Numbered from the stretch's first letter, positions 8,883-17,807 are shown. The stretch: DNA of 64,000 nucleotides from Streptomyces fragilis (GCF_003112515.1 NZ_BEVZ01000008.1:327164-391163), one strand, 5' to 3'. Translations and numbers: made by a program. The notes: generated by a model not told the origin, from the letters alone.

Positions 8883-9857
8883 GTGGTGAATGAACTGAGC
8901 CCCACCGCGCGGGCCTTGCGCGCCCTGGAGATGCTGCGGGCCCGGCCCGGCACCACGGCCGCCGAACTCGCGGCCCGGCTGCACGTCACGGAACGTGCCG
9001 CGCGCCGCTACGTGGAGATCCTCCGGGAGGCGGGCGTCCCCGTGGAATCGGCCCGCGGACCGGGCGGCGGGTACCGGCTCGGCCGCGGCACCCGGTTGCC
9101 TCCCGTGCACTTCACGCAGGCCGAGGCCCTGGGCCTGGTGATGGCGGTGCTCGGCTCCCAGCCCGCGGCGGCCGACGCGGACGACCTGGTGGGCGTCGCC
9201 CTGGGCAAGGTCGTCAAGGCGCTGCCGGACGGCGTCGGCAGGCAGGCGGCGCAGCTGCGGGAGTACGCCGCGGCCGCCCCGGACCCGTACTCCGCCCGCC
9301 CCGACCCGGCCGTCTCGGGCGAACTGGTCGACGCCGTCGTGTCCCGGCACCGGGTGTCGCTCACCCACCGCGGGGAGTCGGGGCGCGAGTGGGAGGCCGA
9401 GGTGGACCCCTGGGCCCTCGTCGTCCGCCACGGGCGCTGGTACCTGCTGTGCCACTCCCACCGCGCGGACGCCGTCCGCACCTACCGGGTCGACCGGATC
9501 CGCGCGGTCCGGCGGACCCGGCACGCCTTCACGCCGCCCAAGGACCTCGACCCGGTGGCGGTGCTGGAGCGGAACCTGGGCGTCGGCTGGGCGTTCGCCA
9601 CCCGCGTGGTGTTCGACGCGCCCCTCGCCGAGGTGGCCCCGTTCGTGCACCCGCCGATGGGAAGGCTGGAGCCCTTGGACGACGACGGGTGCGTCCTGGT
9701 CGGCAGCACGCGTAACCCGGCCATGTACGCGCAGGAGTGGCTGGCCAGGGTGCCGTTCGCCTTCCGCGTCGAGGGCGGGGAGGAGCTGCGGGCCGAGATC
9801 GCGGCACTCGCCGCCCGGATGACCGCCGCCGTGGCCGCCCCCCTCACCGACTGCTGA
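8883..9857 (+). CDS. WYL-domain transcriptional regulator (HTH_11 + WYL)
   Basis: The 324-residue regulator starts at GTG 8883. An N-terminal winged helix (about 5-60, with TTAAELAARLHVTERAARRYVEIL) is followed by the RGPGGGYRLG wing, a WYL domain around 140-230 (PWALVVRHGRWYLLCHSH and RTYRVDRI) and a C-terminal WCX region. WYL proteins bind small ligands or nucleic acids through the WYL fold and act as DNA-binding switches. Its divergence from the hydrolase at 7884-8714 suggests that gene is a target. The stop codon lies within the first unit of a tandem repeat. Confidence 0.92.
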   Translation: MVNELSPTARALRALEMLRARPGTTAAELAARLHVTERAARRYVEILREAGVPVESARGPGGGYRLGRGTRLPPVHFTQAEALGLVMAVLGSQPAAADADDLVGVALGKVVKALPDGVGRQAAQLREYAAAAPDPYSARPDPAVSGELVDAVVSRHRVSLTHRGESGREWEAEVDPWALVVRHGRWYLLCHSHRADAVRTYRVDRIRAVRRTRHAFTPPKDLDPVAVLERNLGVGWAFATRVVFDAPLAEVAPFVHPPMGRLEPLDDDGCVLVGSTRNPAMYAQEWLARVPFAFRVEGGEELRAEIAALAARMTAAVAAPLTDC

Positions 9858-9967
9858 TCCCTGGGGCCTGCTGATCCCCGGCACCTGCTGATCCCTGGGG
9901 CCTGCTGATCTCCGGGGCCTGCTGATCCCGGGACCTGCTGATCCCCGGGGTCTGCTGATCTCCGGAG
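9851..9967 (+). repeat. Seven 17-base tandem repeats spanning the WYL gene stop codon
   Basis: Units of CTGCTGATCCCYGGGGC start at 9851, 9868, 9885, 9902, 9919, 9935 and 9952; one unit is 16 bases long. The first contains the TGA stop of the WYL regulator. There are no unique spacers and no Cas genes, so this is a minisatellite, not CRISPR. Each unit carries a short CC(C/T)GGGG inverted motif. Confidence 0.9.
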
Positions 9968-10065
9968 CTGGTGCTCTCCGGGACCCACTTGTGATCTCCG
10001 GGCGGGAACCGGCGGCCGTGCCCGGCGGGTGTTACTCCGGCCAGGCAATCTCCCAGGAGGCACGC

Positions 10066-11538
10066 ATGAGCCGCTCGCCCCGGACCCGCCGGATCCGCCG
10101 GATCCTCCGCGCGGCCGTCGCCCTGACCGGTGTCGCGGTGTTCTCGCTCGCCGGGTGCCGGGGCGACGACGACCAGCGGCCTCCCGCCCCACGGGACCGG
10201 AACGGCCACGGCGACCGGTCCCTCGGGGACTTCGACAAGGACGGCTACGACGACTTCGCCACCACCGTCGTCGCGGAGGACCCGAAGCTCCGGAGCGAGC
10301 CCGAGGGCCACCGGCTGGTGGTGGTCCCCGGTTCACGCCGAGGCCTGGACACCGCCCGCCACCGCGTCTTCGCGGGCCTCGAGGGCCCGCTGCTGCGCGC
10401 CGACCTCGACGGCGACGGCTACACGGACCTGGCCGCGCGCCGGGACCCGAACCCGGGCGGCGCCCCCGGGCCGGGCGGCGCGCGCGAGGCGGTGATCCTG
10501 CACGGCGGGCGCGACGGCCTCGGCGACCCGGTGCCGGTGCGGGCCGAGGGGGACTTCCACCTGGCCGCGGTCGCCGACGTCGACGGCGACGACCACCCCG
10601 ACCTGATCGACGGCGGCGTCGGCCGCGTCTCCCACGACCCCGGGGTGCGGCCCCGTCCCGGCCGGATCGCGTACGGCCCGTTCGGCCGCGACGGAGCCCC
10701 GGCGCGCGAGGTCCGCCAGGAGTGGAACACCGTCGGGGGCGCCCTGACCGCCGGCGACTTCGACGGCGACGACTACGACGACCTGCTGTTCACCACCACC
10801 CAGACGCCCGTGCCCGACCAGGACGAGCCGGAGTTCGTGCCCGTCGACACCTACTTCCGCGGCGGCCCCGGCGGACCGGAGCCGGCGCGGTACCCGCCGG
10901 ACCCGGACAACCAGGTCGCCGACGGGCCGACCGTTCCCGCCGCCGGCGACGTGGACGGCGACGGCCGCACCGACCTCCTCGTCCACGGCGACCGGCGCGT
11001 GGACTACGACCGCCACCCGACCGCCGGGCGGCTGACGGTCGTGTACGGCGCGGAGGGCGGCCTCGGCACCGGCCGGAAGACGGTCACCCTCGACCAGGAG
11101 ACCCCCGGCGTCCCCGGAGACTCCGAGCACGGTGACCGCTTCGGCAGCGACGCCGGCACCGGCGACGTGACCGGGGACGGCCACCCCGACCTGGTCGTCA
11201 ACAGCCCCGGGGAGGACCGGAGGAGCGGCCGCGTCACGCTGGTCCCGGGCACCCCCGAGGGTCCCGACCCCTCCCGCGCCGTTGTCGTCGACCTGGACAC
11301 CCCGGGCGTCCCCGGCGAGCGGTACCCGTCCGGCCGGGACAACTTCGCCGCCACCTTCCCGCTGCTGGACGTCGACGGCGACCGGCACGCCGACGTGGTG
11401 GCCCGGGCCGTCGGCTACTACGTCAGGAGCACACCGGGCCTCTGGCTGATCCCCGGCGGTACCTCCGGCTTCCGCACCGACGCGGTGCGGTCCGTGAAGC
11501 CGGGGCCGCTCGGCCTGGATCCCCGGCATTGGACCTGA
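10066..11538 (+). CDS. FG-GAP repeat lipoprotein
   Basis: The 490-residue protein starts at ATG 10066 behind a perfect AGGAGG. It has an Arg-rich N-terminus, a hydrophobic stretch and the lipobox LAGC (cysteine 31), so it should be lipid-anchored outside the membrane. The rest is a series of FG-GAP/VCBS blades with calcium-type loops DFDKDGYDDF, DLDGDGYTDL, DVDGDDHPDL, DFDGDDYDDL, DVDGDGRTDL and DVTGDGHPDL, probably forming a seven-bladed propeller like the integrin alpha head. It resembles the minus-strand FG-GAP cluster at 25.7-36 kb, but it is a lipoprotein and lacks the promoter element shared there. The function is unknown; adhesion or polymer binding is plausible. Confidence 0.88.
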   Translation: MSRSPRTRRIRRILRAAVALTGVAVFSLAGCRGDDDQRPPAPRDRNGHGDRSLGDFDKDGYDDFATTVVAEDPKLRSEPEGHRLVVVPGSRRGLDTARHRVFAGLEGPLLRADLDGDGYTDLAARRDPNPGGAPGPGGAREAVILHGGRDGLGDPVPVRAEGDFHLAAVADVDGDDHPDLIDGGVGRVSHDPGVRPRPGRIAYGPFGRDGAPAREVRQEWNTVGGALTAGDFDGDDYDDLLFTTTQTPVPDQDEPEFVPVDTYFRGGPGGPEPARYPPDPDNQVADGPTVPAAGDVDGDGRTDLLVHGDRRVDYDRHPTAGRLTVVYGAEGGLGTGRKTVTLDQETPGVPGDSEHGDRFGSDAGTGDVTGDGHPDLVVNSPGEDRRSGRVTLVPGTPEGPDPSRAVVVDLDTPGVPGERYPSGRDNFAATFPLLDVDGDRHADVVARAVGYYVRSTPGLWLIPGGTSGFRTDAVRSVKPGPLGLDPRHWT

Positions 11539-11560
11539 GGTCCCGTCCTCGGCCATGACC

Positions 11561-11585
11561 GGCGCCGCCCGGGCCGGGCGGCGCC
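11561..11585. terminator. Bidirectional hairpin terminator
   Basis: A perfect 10-base-pair stem (11561-11570 with 11576-11585) and 5-base loop lies between the convergent FG-GAP lipoprotein and MFS genes. There is no clear T-run. Confidence 0.7.
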
Positions 11586-11611
11586 GCGGCTGTCCGCGGT
11601 GAGGGCCGGGT

Positions 11612-13072
11612 CTACGCCGTGGTCCGCCCGCGCAGGAGGACACCGGTCAGCGCGGCGCCCACCAGGGCCACGACACCGGCCGTGACCATGCCCGCGTGCA
11701 GCCCGCCCAGGACGGCGGCGCGGGACGGGGTGGCGCCCGAGGTGAGGGCGCCGGTGCGGGCGGCGGCGATCGCGCCGAGGCCCGAGACGCCGATCGCGGC
11801 GACGTACTGCGGCAGTTGCGACAGACCGCCGACGACGCCCTGGTCCTCCTCGGTCACCCCCGTGGTCATCACCGTGATGAAGGAGACGACGCTGAACACG
11901 TGGCCGAGGCCCATGACGGACGAGGTGACGAGCAGGGCGACCAGGTCCACGTCCTGGGGCAGGGCGAACATCGCGACCGTCCCGACGCCCTGGACGAGCA
12001 GACCCGCCGCGAGCACCCGCACGCCGCCGAACCGGCCGAGGAGCCGGGCGACGTACATGCCGCCGAGTGTGGCGGCCACACCCTCACCGAGGTAACTCAG
12101 CCCCGCCTGCAGGGCGGTGAAGCCCAGCACGTCCTGCATGTACAGGCTCAGCAGCACCGTCGTGCCGGCACACATGCCGAAGGTGATGACACCGAGCAGC
12201 CCCGACCACTTCACGGACGGCCGGCCCAGCACCGACAGCGGCACCAACGGTTCCGGGTGGCGCCGCTCGACCAGCAGGAAGAGGGCCAGCAGCACCAGAC
12301 CCCCGGCGATCGGACCGAGGGCGCCGGGGCGGCTCCAGCCCTCGTCGCCACCGGTGGAGATGCCGTAGACCAGGCCGAAGAGACCACAGGTGGCCAGGAC
12401 CGCGCCGGGGACGTCCATCCGCCGTGCGGTGCCCGACTCCTCGATCGACGGGAGCGCCGGCGCGCCGGCCAGGGCCAGGGCGCCCATCACGCACAGCACC
12501 ACCATGGTCCAGCGCCAGCTGAGGCCGCTGGTGACGACACCGCCGCCGAGCGCGCCGAGCACGAAGCCCAGCGACATGACGGCCCCGTTGAGGCCCAGGG
12601 CGCGGGCGCGCTTGGGCCCTTCCCGGAAGTAGCCGGTCAGCAGGGCGATGGCGGCCGGCGCGATCATGGCGGCGGCGGTGCCCTGGCCGACCCGGGTCGC
12701 GATGAGCACGCCGGGGCTGTCCGCCAGAGCCGCGCCGAGCGAGAAGAGGGTGAACACGGCGACGCCGAGGGTGAACAGCCGCTTGCGGCCGATCAGGTCG
12801 GCGACCCGGGCGAACAGGGGGAGCAGGCTCGCCGACGGCAGCAGGCTGGCGGTGGCCACCCACTGCAGGCTGCCCGCCGAGGAGAAGCCGAGAGCGGTGC
12901 CGATCTCGGGCAGGGCGACGGTGACGACGGAGAAGTCCAGGCCGCACATGAAGGTGGCGCAGCACAGGGTGATCAGCACCAGCCACTCGCGCGCCGCGAA
13001 GGCGGCCACGCCGGCGGCGTCCCCGGGCGGGGCCGCGGCGTGGGCGGGGGGAGAGGACTCGGTGACGGCCAT
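11612..13072 (-). CDS. MFS drug exporter (DHA2/EmrB-QacA type)
   Basis: The 486-residue membrane protein has about 14 hydrophobic segments, as expected of the DHA2 proton-antiport exporter family. TM1 carries CGLDFSVVTVALPEIG, and the loop between TM2 and TM3 has the motif ADLIGRKRLFTLG. Start ATG 13072 is preceded by AGGAAGGAC. It is divergent from a LysR regulator at 13220 with 147 bases between them, the classic arrangement in which the regulator controls the exporter. The exported compound is unknown. Confidence 0.92.
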   Translation of the reverse strand: MAVTESSPPAHAAAPPGDAAGVAAFAAREWLVLITLCCATFMCGLDFSVVTVALPEIGTALGFSSAGSLQWVATASLLPSASLLPLFARVADLIGRKRLFTLGVAVFTLFSLGAALADSPGVLIATRVGQGTAAAMIAPAAIALLTGYFREGPKRARALGLNGAVMSLGFVLGALGGGVVTSGLSWRWTMVVLCVMGALALAGAPALPSIEESGTARRMDVPGAVLATCGLFGLVYGISTGGDEGWSRPGALGPIAGGLVLLALFLLVERRHPEPLVPLSVLGRPSVKWSGLLGVITFGMCAGTTVLLSLYMQDVLGFTALQAGLSYLGEGVAATLGGMYVARLLGRFGGVRVLAAGLLVQGVGTVAMFALPQDVDLVALLVTSSVMGLGHVFSVVSFITVMTTGVTEEDQGVVGGLSQLPQYVAAIGVSGLGAIAAARTGALTSGATPSRAAVLGGLHAGMVTAGVVALVGAALTGVLLRGRTTA

Positions 13073-13219
13073 GCGGCTGTCCTTCCTGAGGTCGACGATA
13101 CGGCTGACCCGCCCAGCTTCGGGAGCGGAGACCTGCGCAACAAGGACGGTCTGTGCAACGATCGATTCGCCGGGCTCATCGTTCGAGGTCGCGGAGACGA
13201 CGGCGCGGGAGACGCGGAG

Positions 13220-14203
13220 ATGGAACGCCAGGAGATCGAGATCTTCCTGACCCTCGCGGAGGAACTGCACTTCGGACGGACCGCTGAGCGGGTGGGCGTC
13301 TCCCAGAGCAGGGTCAGCCGGACCGTCGCCCGGCTGGAGCGGCGCATCGGCGCCAGGCTGTTCGACCGCACCAGCCGCCAGGTCGCCGTCACCCCCATCG
13401 GGGAACAGCTCAGGGCCGATCTCGCACCCGCGTGGCGGGCGGTCGAGGAGGCCGTCACCAGGGCCATGGCGGCCGGGCGGGGGATCACCGGCTCGCTGCG
13501 GATCGGCTTCTCGGGCGCGTTCACGGGCCACCTGCTGCACAGCGTCGCCGAGGCGTTCGGGCGCCGGCATCCAGGGGTGGACGTGCAGATCCGGCAGGTG
13601 CAGATATCGGACCCCTTCGGTCCGCTGCGGGCGGGGGAGGTCGAGGTCCAGATCACCGAACCGCCGATGACCGAACCCGATCTGACGCTGGGCCCGGTGC
13701 TGGTGTCCCAGCCGAGGATGCTGCTGATGTCGTCCGCGCACCCGTTCGCGCGACGCGAGGCGGTCAGCCTGGAGGACCTGGCGGAGGCGACACTGCTGAC
13801 GGTCGGCGGGAGCGCGCCGAGGCACTGGCTGGACTACCACTTCCCGCGGCTGACCCCCTCGGGACGGCCCATCCCGCACGGGCAGGCCATGACGCACTGG
13901 GAGGACGCGCTCTCCCTCGTCCTCGCGGGCAAGGGCGTGACCCCGGTGGCCGCGGCCGGCGCGCACTACTACAGCCGGCCGGGCCTGGTGTTCAGGCCGT
14001 TCACGGACGCACCGGGCATCGACTACGCCTTCGTGTGGCCCACCGGCCGTGAGACGGCCCGGCTGCGGGCGTTCGTCCGCGTGGCGATGGACCGGGTCCG
14101 CGAAGCGGGCGGCCCGTCACGCGTGGTCGAGAGCCTGTGGGACGACCGGGACGAGCGGGACGACCGGAGCGAGCGGGACGGTCCCGACCGCCGCGGTGCG
14201 TAG
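13220..14203 (+). CDS. LysR-family transcriptional regulator
   Basis: The 327-residue protein starts at ATG 13220. The N-terminal winged HTH (residues 3-62, with LHFGRTAERVGVSQSRVSRTVARLERRIG) and the effector-binding domain (about 90-295) are typical LysR. It ends in a charged tail rich in Asp and Arg, built from short degenerate GACGAGCGG-like repeats. It is divergent from the MFS exporter and probably regulates that gene and itself from the shared 13073-13219 region. Confidence 0.93.
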   Translation: MERQEIEIFLTLAEELHFGRTAERVGVSQSRVSRTVARLERRIGARLFDRTSRQVAVTPIGEQLRADLAPAWRAVEEAVTRAMAAGRGITGSLRIGFSGAFTGHLLHSVAEAFGRRHPGVDVQIRQVQISDPFGPLRAGEVEVQITEPPMTEPDLTLGPVLVSQPRMLLMSSAHPFARREAVSLEDLAEATLLTVGGSAPRHWLDYHFPRLTPSGRPIPHGQAMTHWEDALSLVLAGKGVTPVAAAGAHYYSRPGLVFRPFTDAPGIDYAFVWPTGRETARLRAFVRVAMDRVREAGGPSRVVESLWDDRDERDDRSERDGPDRRGA

Positions 14204-14268
14204 CCGGAGGCCGCTGGGAGGGTCGCCGAGGTAGCGTGGAATGGCAGCCCCTGAAGGAGGGGAGTGCG

Positions 14269-14706
14269 ATGCCGTGGTACGTGTGGCTGCTCGCCGCCGT
14301 GGCGCTGGGCGCCGCGGAGTTCTTCACCCTCGCCCTGTTCCTCGGGCTGCTCGCGGCCGCCGCGCTGGTCGCCGCCGTGGTGGCCGGCATCGGCGTCGGC
14401 CTGCCGGGTCAGTTGCTGGCGTTCGGGCTGGCGGCGGTGGCGGGAGTCGTCGGCGTTCGGCCCGTCGCGCTGCGGCACATGGCACGGCAGCCCGTCGTGC
14501 GTGAGGGCAGTGACGCGCTGATCGGCAGGAGGGCCGAGGTCGTCCGGGAGGTCACCGGGACCCACGGCCTGGTCAAGCTCTCCGGCGAGGAGTGGTCCGC
14601 CCGGGCGCTCGACGACAGTCTGGTGATCCCGGTGGGAGCGCTGGTCGACGTCATGGAGATCGAGGGCGCGACGGCCGTGGTCCACCCCCGCGACCTCCTT
14701 CCCTGA
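14269..14706 (+). CDS. NfeD-like membrane protein
   Basis: This 145-residue protein has two or three N-terminal transmembrane helices (residues about 5-65) followed by a small beta-barrel OB-fold domain (85-140, EGSDALIGRRAEVVREV...VKLSGEEWSARA). NfeD proteins partner SPFH/stomatin proteins in membrane microdomains, and the next gene, 28 bases downstream, is an SPFH protein, so the two should form one operon. Start ATG 14269 follows GAAGGAGGGGAG. It lacks the ClpP-like protease domain of long NfeD proteins. Confidence 0.9.
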   Translation: MPWYVWLLAAVALGAAEFFTLALFLGLLAAAALVAAVVAGIGVGLPGQLLAFGLAAVAGVVGVRPVALRHMARQPVVREGSDALIGRRAEVVREVTGTHGLVKLSGEEWSARALDDSLVIPVGALVDVMEIEGATAVVHPRDLLP

Positions 14707-14734
14707 AACGGCTGAGCACAGCAGCGGAGGCGTT

Positions 14735-15844
14735 GTGGATCCCTATGTCGTCCCCATCCTCGTGGCGGCCCTCGTCGTCGTCTTCCTCGTGGCCGCCTCG
14801 GTGCGGATCGTTCCGCAGGCGCGTCGCTACAACATCGAACGGTTCGGCCGGTACCGCCGGACCCTGCAGCCGGGGCTCAACCTGGTCGTCCCGGTGGCGG
14901 ACCGCGTCAACACCAAGCTCGACGTCCGCGAGCAGGTCTACTCGTCCACCCCCCAGCCGGTGATCACCGAGGACAACCTGGTGGTGAACATCGACACGGT
15001 GCTCTACTTCCAGATCACCGATCCGCGGGCGGCGGCCTACGAGGTCGCCCACTACCTCCAGGCGATCGACCAGCTCACCGTGACCACCCTGCGCAACGTC
15101 ATCGGCTCCATGGACCTGGAGAAGACGCTCACCTCCCGTGAGGAGATCAACTCCCGGCTGCGCGCCGTCCTCGACGACGCCACGGGGAAGTGGGGGATCC
15201 GCGTCAACCGCGTCGAGATCAAGGCCATCGACCCGCCGCACACCATCAAGGAGGCGATGGAGAAGCAGATGCGGGCCGAACGGGACAAGCGGGCGGCCAT
15301 CCTGCACGCCGAGGGAGAACGGCAGGCCAAGATCCTCACCGCGGAGGGCACCAAGCAGAAGGACATCCTGGAGGCCCAGGGCACGCAGCAGGCGATGATC
15401 CTGCGGGCGGACGGCGAGGCCAAGTCGGTCGAGCTCGTCTTCCAGTCCATCCACCGCAACAACGCGGACCCGAAGGTGCTGGCCTACAAGTACTTCGAGA
15501 CCCTCCCGCAGCTGGCGCGCAGCGAGAACAACACGTTCTGGGTGATCCCCGGTGAGCTGACCGAGGCGGTCCGCACCGTCAGCCGCGCGGTCGGCGACCA
15601 CGCGGCGGAAGTCGCTCCCGGGTCCGTCCCGGCCGCCCCTGTCGGCGACACCGGCGACACCGGTGAGGCGGGGGACGTCGGCGATGCCGGCCGGAACCCG
15701 GCGGTCCCGGGGGTCTCCCTCGACGCCGCCGCCGCCACCGGCGAGGCCGCGAGGCAGGCCGCCGCCGCGGTCCACGACGCCAAGGCGGAGGCCGAGGCCG
15801 CGATGCCGCCCCACGGGGGCGGACGCCCGTCGAGCGACGTCTAG
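14735..15844 (+). CDS. SPFH/Band-7 (slipin/stomatin) protein
   Basis: The 369-residue protein starts at GTG 14735. One N-terminal membrane helix (about 3-22) is followed by an SPFH domain (24-190, with VPQARRYNIERFGRY and TLQPGLNLVVPVADRV) and a coiled-coil helical region (190-270, EKQMRAERDKRAAILHAEGE). Such proteins oligomerise on the cytoplasmic face and organise membrane lipids and proteases. The Ala/Gly-rich C-terminal tail (about 290-369) is extra relative to short slipins. Pairing with NfeD directly upstream supports a joint function. Confidence 0.93.
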   Translation: MDPYVVPILVAALVVVFLVAASVRIVPQARRYNIERFGRYRRTLQPGLNLVVPVADRVNTKLDVREQVYSSTPQPVITEDNLVVNIDTVLYFQITDPRAAAYEVAHYLQAIDQLTVTTLRNVIGSMDLEKTLTSREEINSRLRAVLDDATGKWGIRVNRVEIKAIDPPHTIKEAMEKQMRAERDKRAAILHAEGERQAKILTAEGTKQKDILEAQGTQQAMILRADGEAKSVELVFQSIHRNNADPKVLAYKYFETLPQLARSENNTFWVIPGELTEAVRTVSRAVGDHAAEVAPGSVPAAPVGDTGDTGEAGDVGDAGRNPAVPGVSLDAAAATGEAARQAAAAVHDAKAEAEAAMPPHGGGRPSSDV

Positions 15845-15902
15845 GCTCCCTCCCCGGACGTCCGCGTCGCCGGACCTCTCGCCACCGGGCGGCGGTAAGT
15901 CC

Positions 15903-16292
15903 TCAGCTGGAGCTGGAGCTGGAGCTGGAGCTGGAGCCGGAGCCGGGAACGGAGCCGCCGGCCGTCCCGCTCGCCTCGCTCGCCGCGCGGCGGTACTCGG
16001 CGTTGATGCGCTGCGCCTCCTCGAGCTGGTCCTCGAGGATGACGATGCGGCACGCGGCCTCGATCGGGGTGCCCTTGTCGACGAGCTCGCGGGCGCGGGC
16101 GGCGATGCGCAGCTGGTAGCGGGAGTACCGGCGGTGTCCTCCCTCCGACCGGAGCGGAGTGATGAGGCGGGCCTCGCCGATGGCCCGGAGGAAGCCCGGA
16201 GTGGTGCGGAGCATCTCGGCTGCCCGCCCCATCGTGTAGGCGGGGTAGTCGTCGTCGTCCAGACGATCGCCAAGGGGATTGTCCGCTGTCAT
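15903..16292 (-). CDS. MerR-like HTH regulator with poly-serine tail
   Basis: From ATG 16292 the product is 129 residues. The core (about 15-75, YTMGRAAEMLRTTPGFLRAI and GGHRRYSRYQL) is a MerR-type winged HTH, followed by a short helix (VILEDQLEEAQRINAEYRR) likely to dimerise. There is no ligand domain, as in small developmental regulators such as BldC. The last residues are a run of serines encoded by hexamer repeats. A perfect 32-base palindrome lies 26 bases upstream of the start and may be its operator or a leader hairpin. An upstream in-frame start exists (16367), but it would place the palindrome inside the coding region, so I prefer 16292. Confidence 0.85.
   Translation of the reverse strand: MTADNPLGDRLDDDDYPAYTMGRAAEMLRTTPGFLRAIGEARLITPLRSEGGHRRYSRYQLRIAARARELVDKGTPIEAACRIVILEDQLEEAQRINAEYRRAASEASGTAGGSVPGSGSSSSSSSSSS
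15906..15941 (-). repeat. Hexamer repeats (GCTGGA, six copies) encoding a serine run
   Basis: Five exact GCTGGA units and one GCCGGA follow the MerR-like gene stop codon complement at 15903-15905. On the coding strand they read TCCAGC and give (Ser-Ser)n at the extreme C-terminus. Confidence 0.9.
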
Positions 16293-16825
16293 GTCACCTC
16301 GCTGTGCAACGCGTCGAGGGGCCCTGGTGCCGTACGGCACCAGGGCCCCGAAGGAATTGAACACCATCCGCCGGCGCTACTGCCGCGTCGGCCTTCTGCT
16401 TCCGTCGCCCGGTCTCGAGGAGGGGGCGCGGGGGGATCGCAGCTGCTTGACCGGGAACCACACTCCATTCCGGGAACTCGCGGCACCCGGGCCGAGTCAT
16501 CCCGGGCCGGGCGTCCTGATGGCGTCTGCTCCTCCGTTTCTCTCCGAATCGATCACTGGGTTGATCGGTACTGGTCGAGGTGGCGGCCGCACGACGTGCG
16601 CACCGCCGCCTCCCGTACAGCTACCCGCCAGTTCGTCTCTGCCGGGTCTCTTCGACCGTGTCTACGGGAAGAAGCGTAATCGCGCCGGATGAGAATGTCT
16701 ACTCTGGCGAAGGTAGATTTTCTTCCGCGCCGAGCCCCCTGCCGTTGGGCCGGGAGTCGCCGCCTCGGCGCGAAGCCGGTTCGCGCCCCGGGCCAGCGCC
16801 AGGGGGGACGGCTCGCATAGAATTC
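16293..16825. other. Intergenic region between divergent MerR-like and GvpU-like genes
   Basis: This 533-base stretch holds the 32-base palindrome near its left end. Otherwise I see no convincing gene, and the short open frames here lack normal codon bias. It must contain promoters for both flanking genes, but none is clear. Confidence 0.6.
16318..16349. promoter_or_regulatory. Perfect 32-base palindrome upstream of the MerR-like gene
   Basis: Sixteen bases on each side match exactly with no loop (left half 16318-16333, right half 16334-16349, centre GTGCCGTACGGCAC). It lies 26 bases before the MerR-like start codon. It could be an operator for a dimeric regulator, a transcript leader hairpin or a terminator for antisense RNA. 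There is no T-run on either side. Confidence 0.8.
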
Positions 16826-17206
16826 GTGGCCGTGTCGAATCCGGATGAGATGCTCGTGGCCCTCTCGGCCGCGGTGGAGAACGAGCGAAGCAATCAGATG
16901 TCGCTGACCGTGGTCGTCGGCGGGGCCGTCATCACCGGCCGGCTGGCCCCCGAGGCGGTGTGGAGGGAGCGGGTCGCGGAGGTGCTGAAGGCATCGGACC
17001 GCCTCGGCCCGTTCGCCGACGTCTTCGCCGACGACCGGCGGGCGGGACGGCCCGGGCGCGGCGAGGAGCCCACGCATCTGCACTTCCACCTCGCCCGGAT
17101 CCTCCAGGGCAGCTTCGGCATCCCGGAGACGGGTGGCATGTACCGGGTGGCGATCAAGGACGTCAGCGCGTGGACCGTCGGGGACTTCAGCTACTCCGAC
17201 CAGTGA
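16826..17206 (+). CDS. GvpU-like accessory protein (orphan)
   Basis: This is a 126-residue protein from GTG 16826 (GTG 16832 is an alternative start). The pattern of an N-terminal helix, a beta strand LTVVVGGAVITGRL, a helical middle, then THLHFHLARI and MYRVAIKDVSAWTVGDF matches GvpU-type gas-vesicle accessory proteins, a family also widespread in actinomycetes outside gas-vesicle clusters. No gvpA, gvpF or other gvp gene is in the window. The assignment is from memory of the family pattern and is moderate; a plain hypothetical is the alternative. Confidence 0.55.
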   Translation: MAVSNPDEMLVALSAAVENERSNQMSLTVVVGGAVITGRLAPEAVWRERVAEVLKASDRLGPFADVFADDRRAGRPGRGEEPTHLHFHLARILQGSFGIPETGGMYRVAIKDVSAWTVGDFSYSDQ

Positions 17207-17314
17207 GGTGAGCCGTGAATCCCGGGCGTGCGGCATGCGCACGCCCGCGGCCGTGGAAAGAACGCCGCCGGGACGGGCCGGAAATCAGAGCTCGCATTGC
17301 CGGAAAACAAAGCG

Positions 17315-17350
17315 AACTGGGGTCCGCACCACAAGGTGCGGACCCCAGTT
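17315..17350 (-). terminator. Strong hairpin terminator after the cold-shock gene
   Basis: A perfect 16-base-pair stem (17315-17330 with 17335-17350) with a 4-base ACAA loop lies 26 bases beyond the cold-shock stop codon. It may also stop transcription from the GvpU-like gene on the plus strand. Confidence 0.85.
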
Positions 17351-17375
17351 CGACGATATCGCCGGTGCCGACGCG

Positions 17376-17579
17376 TCAGGCCGGAACGATGTTCTCGGCC
17401 GTCGGGCCCTTCTGGCCCTGCGCGATGTCGAACGACACCTTCTGGCCTTCCAGCAGCTCGCGGAAGCCCTGGGTGGCGATGTTGGAGTAATGGGCGAAGA
17501 CGTCGGCGCCACCGCCGTCCTGCTCGATGAAGCCGAAGCCCTTTTCGGCGTTGAACCACTTCACGGTGCCGGTAGCCAT
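17376..17579 (-). CDS. Cold-shock protein (CspA family)
   Basis: The 67-residue protein is a single cold-shock domain with RNP1 KGFGFIEQ (14-21) and RNP2-like DVFAHYSNI (26-34), starting MATGTVKWFNAEKG. It is the standard length for the family. It binds single-stranded RNA and acts as an RNA chaperone in the cytoplasm. A long untranslated leader is likely, since the upstream 228 bases contain no gene; cold-shock mRNAs often have such leaders. An AGGAGAAG-type ribosome site precedes ATG 17579. Confidence 0.97.
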   Translation of the reverse strand: MATGTVKWFNAEKGFGFIEQDGGGADVFAHYSNIATQGFRELLEGQKVSFDIAQGQKGPTAENIVPA

Positions 17580-17807
17580 GTTCTTCTCCTTCGGACGGTG
17601 TCAGGAACACGCGGAGTGCGCATTTCCGTGTCGCCGTGTTGATCAGCCGTCGGAAAACCTTCTGGCAACCACACCTGCAACTGATTCGACAGTAGCACGC
17701 TGCGGTTGTCCCTAAGTGATGCGAAATGTGCGCCGCCCGCTCCCGGACAATTACTTCCCGTGCGTGCCGCCCGGAATTCTCACTTCTGCACGACAGAAAT
17801 CACCGGG

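Noticed and set aside
9851..9967. Possible CRISPR array
   Set aside because: The 17-base units are directly adjacent with no unique spacers, and no Cas genes are present.
16279..16692. A 137-residue plus-strand open frame across the palindrome
   Set aside because: It overlaps the start of the MerR-like gene in antisense, contains no known motif, and would translate through the 32-base palindrome.
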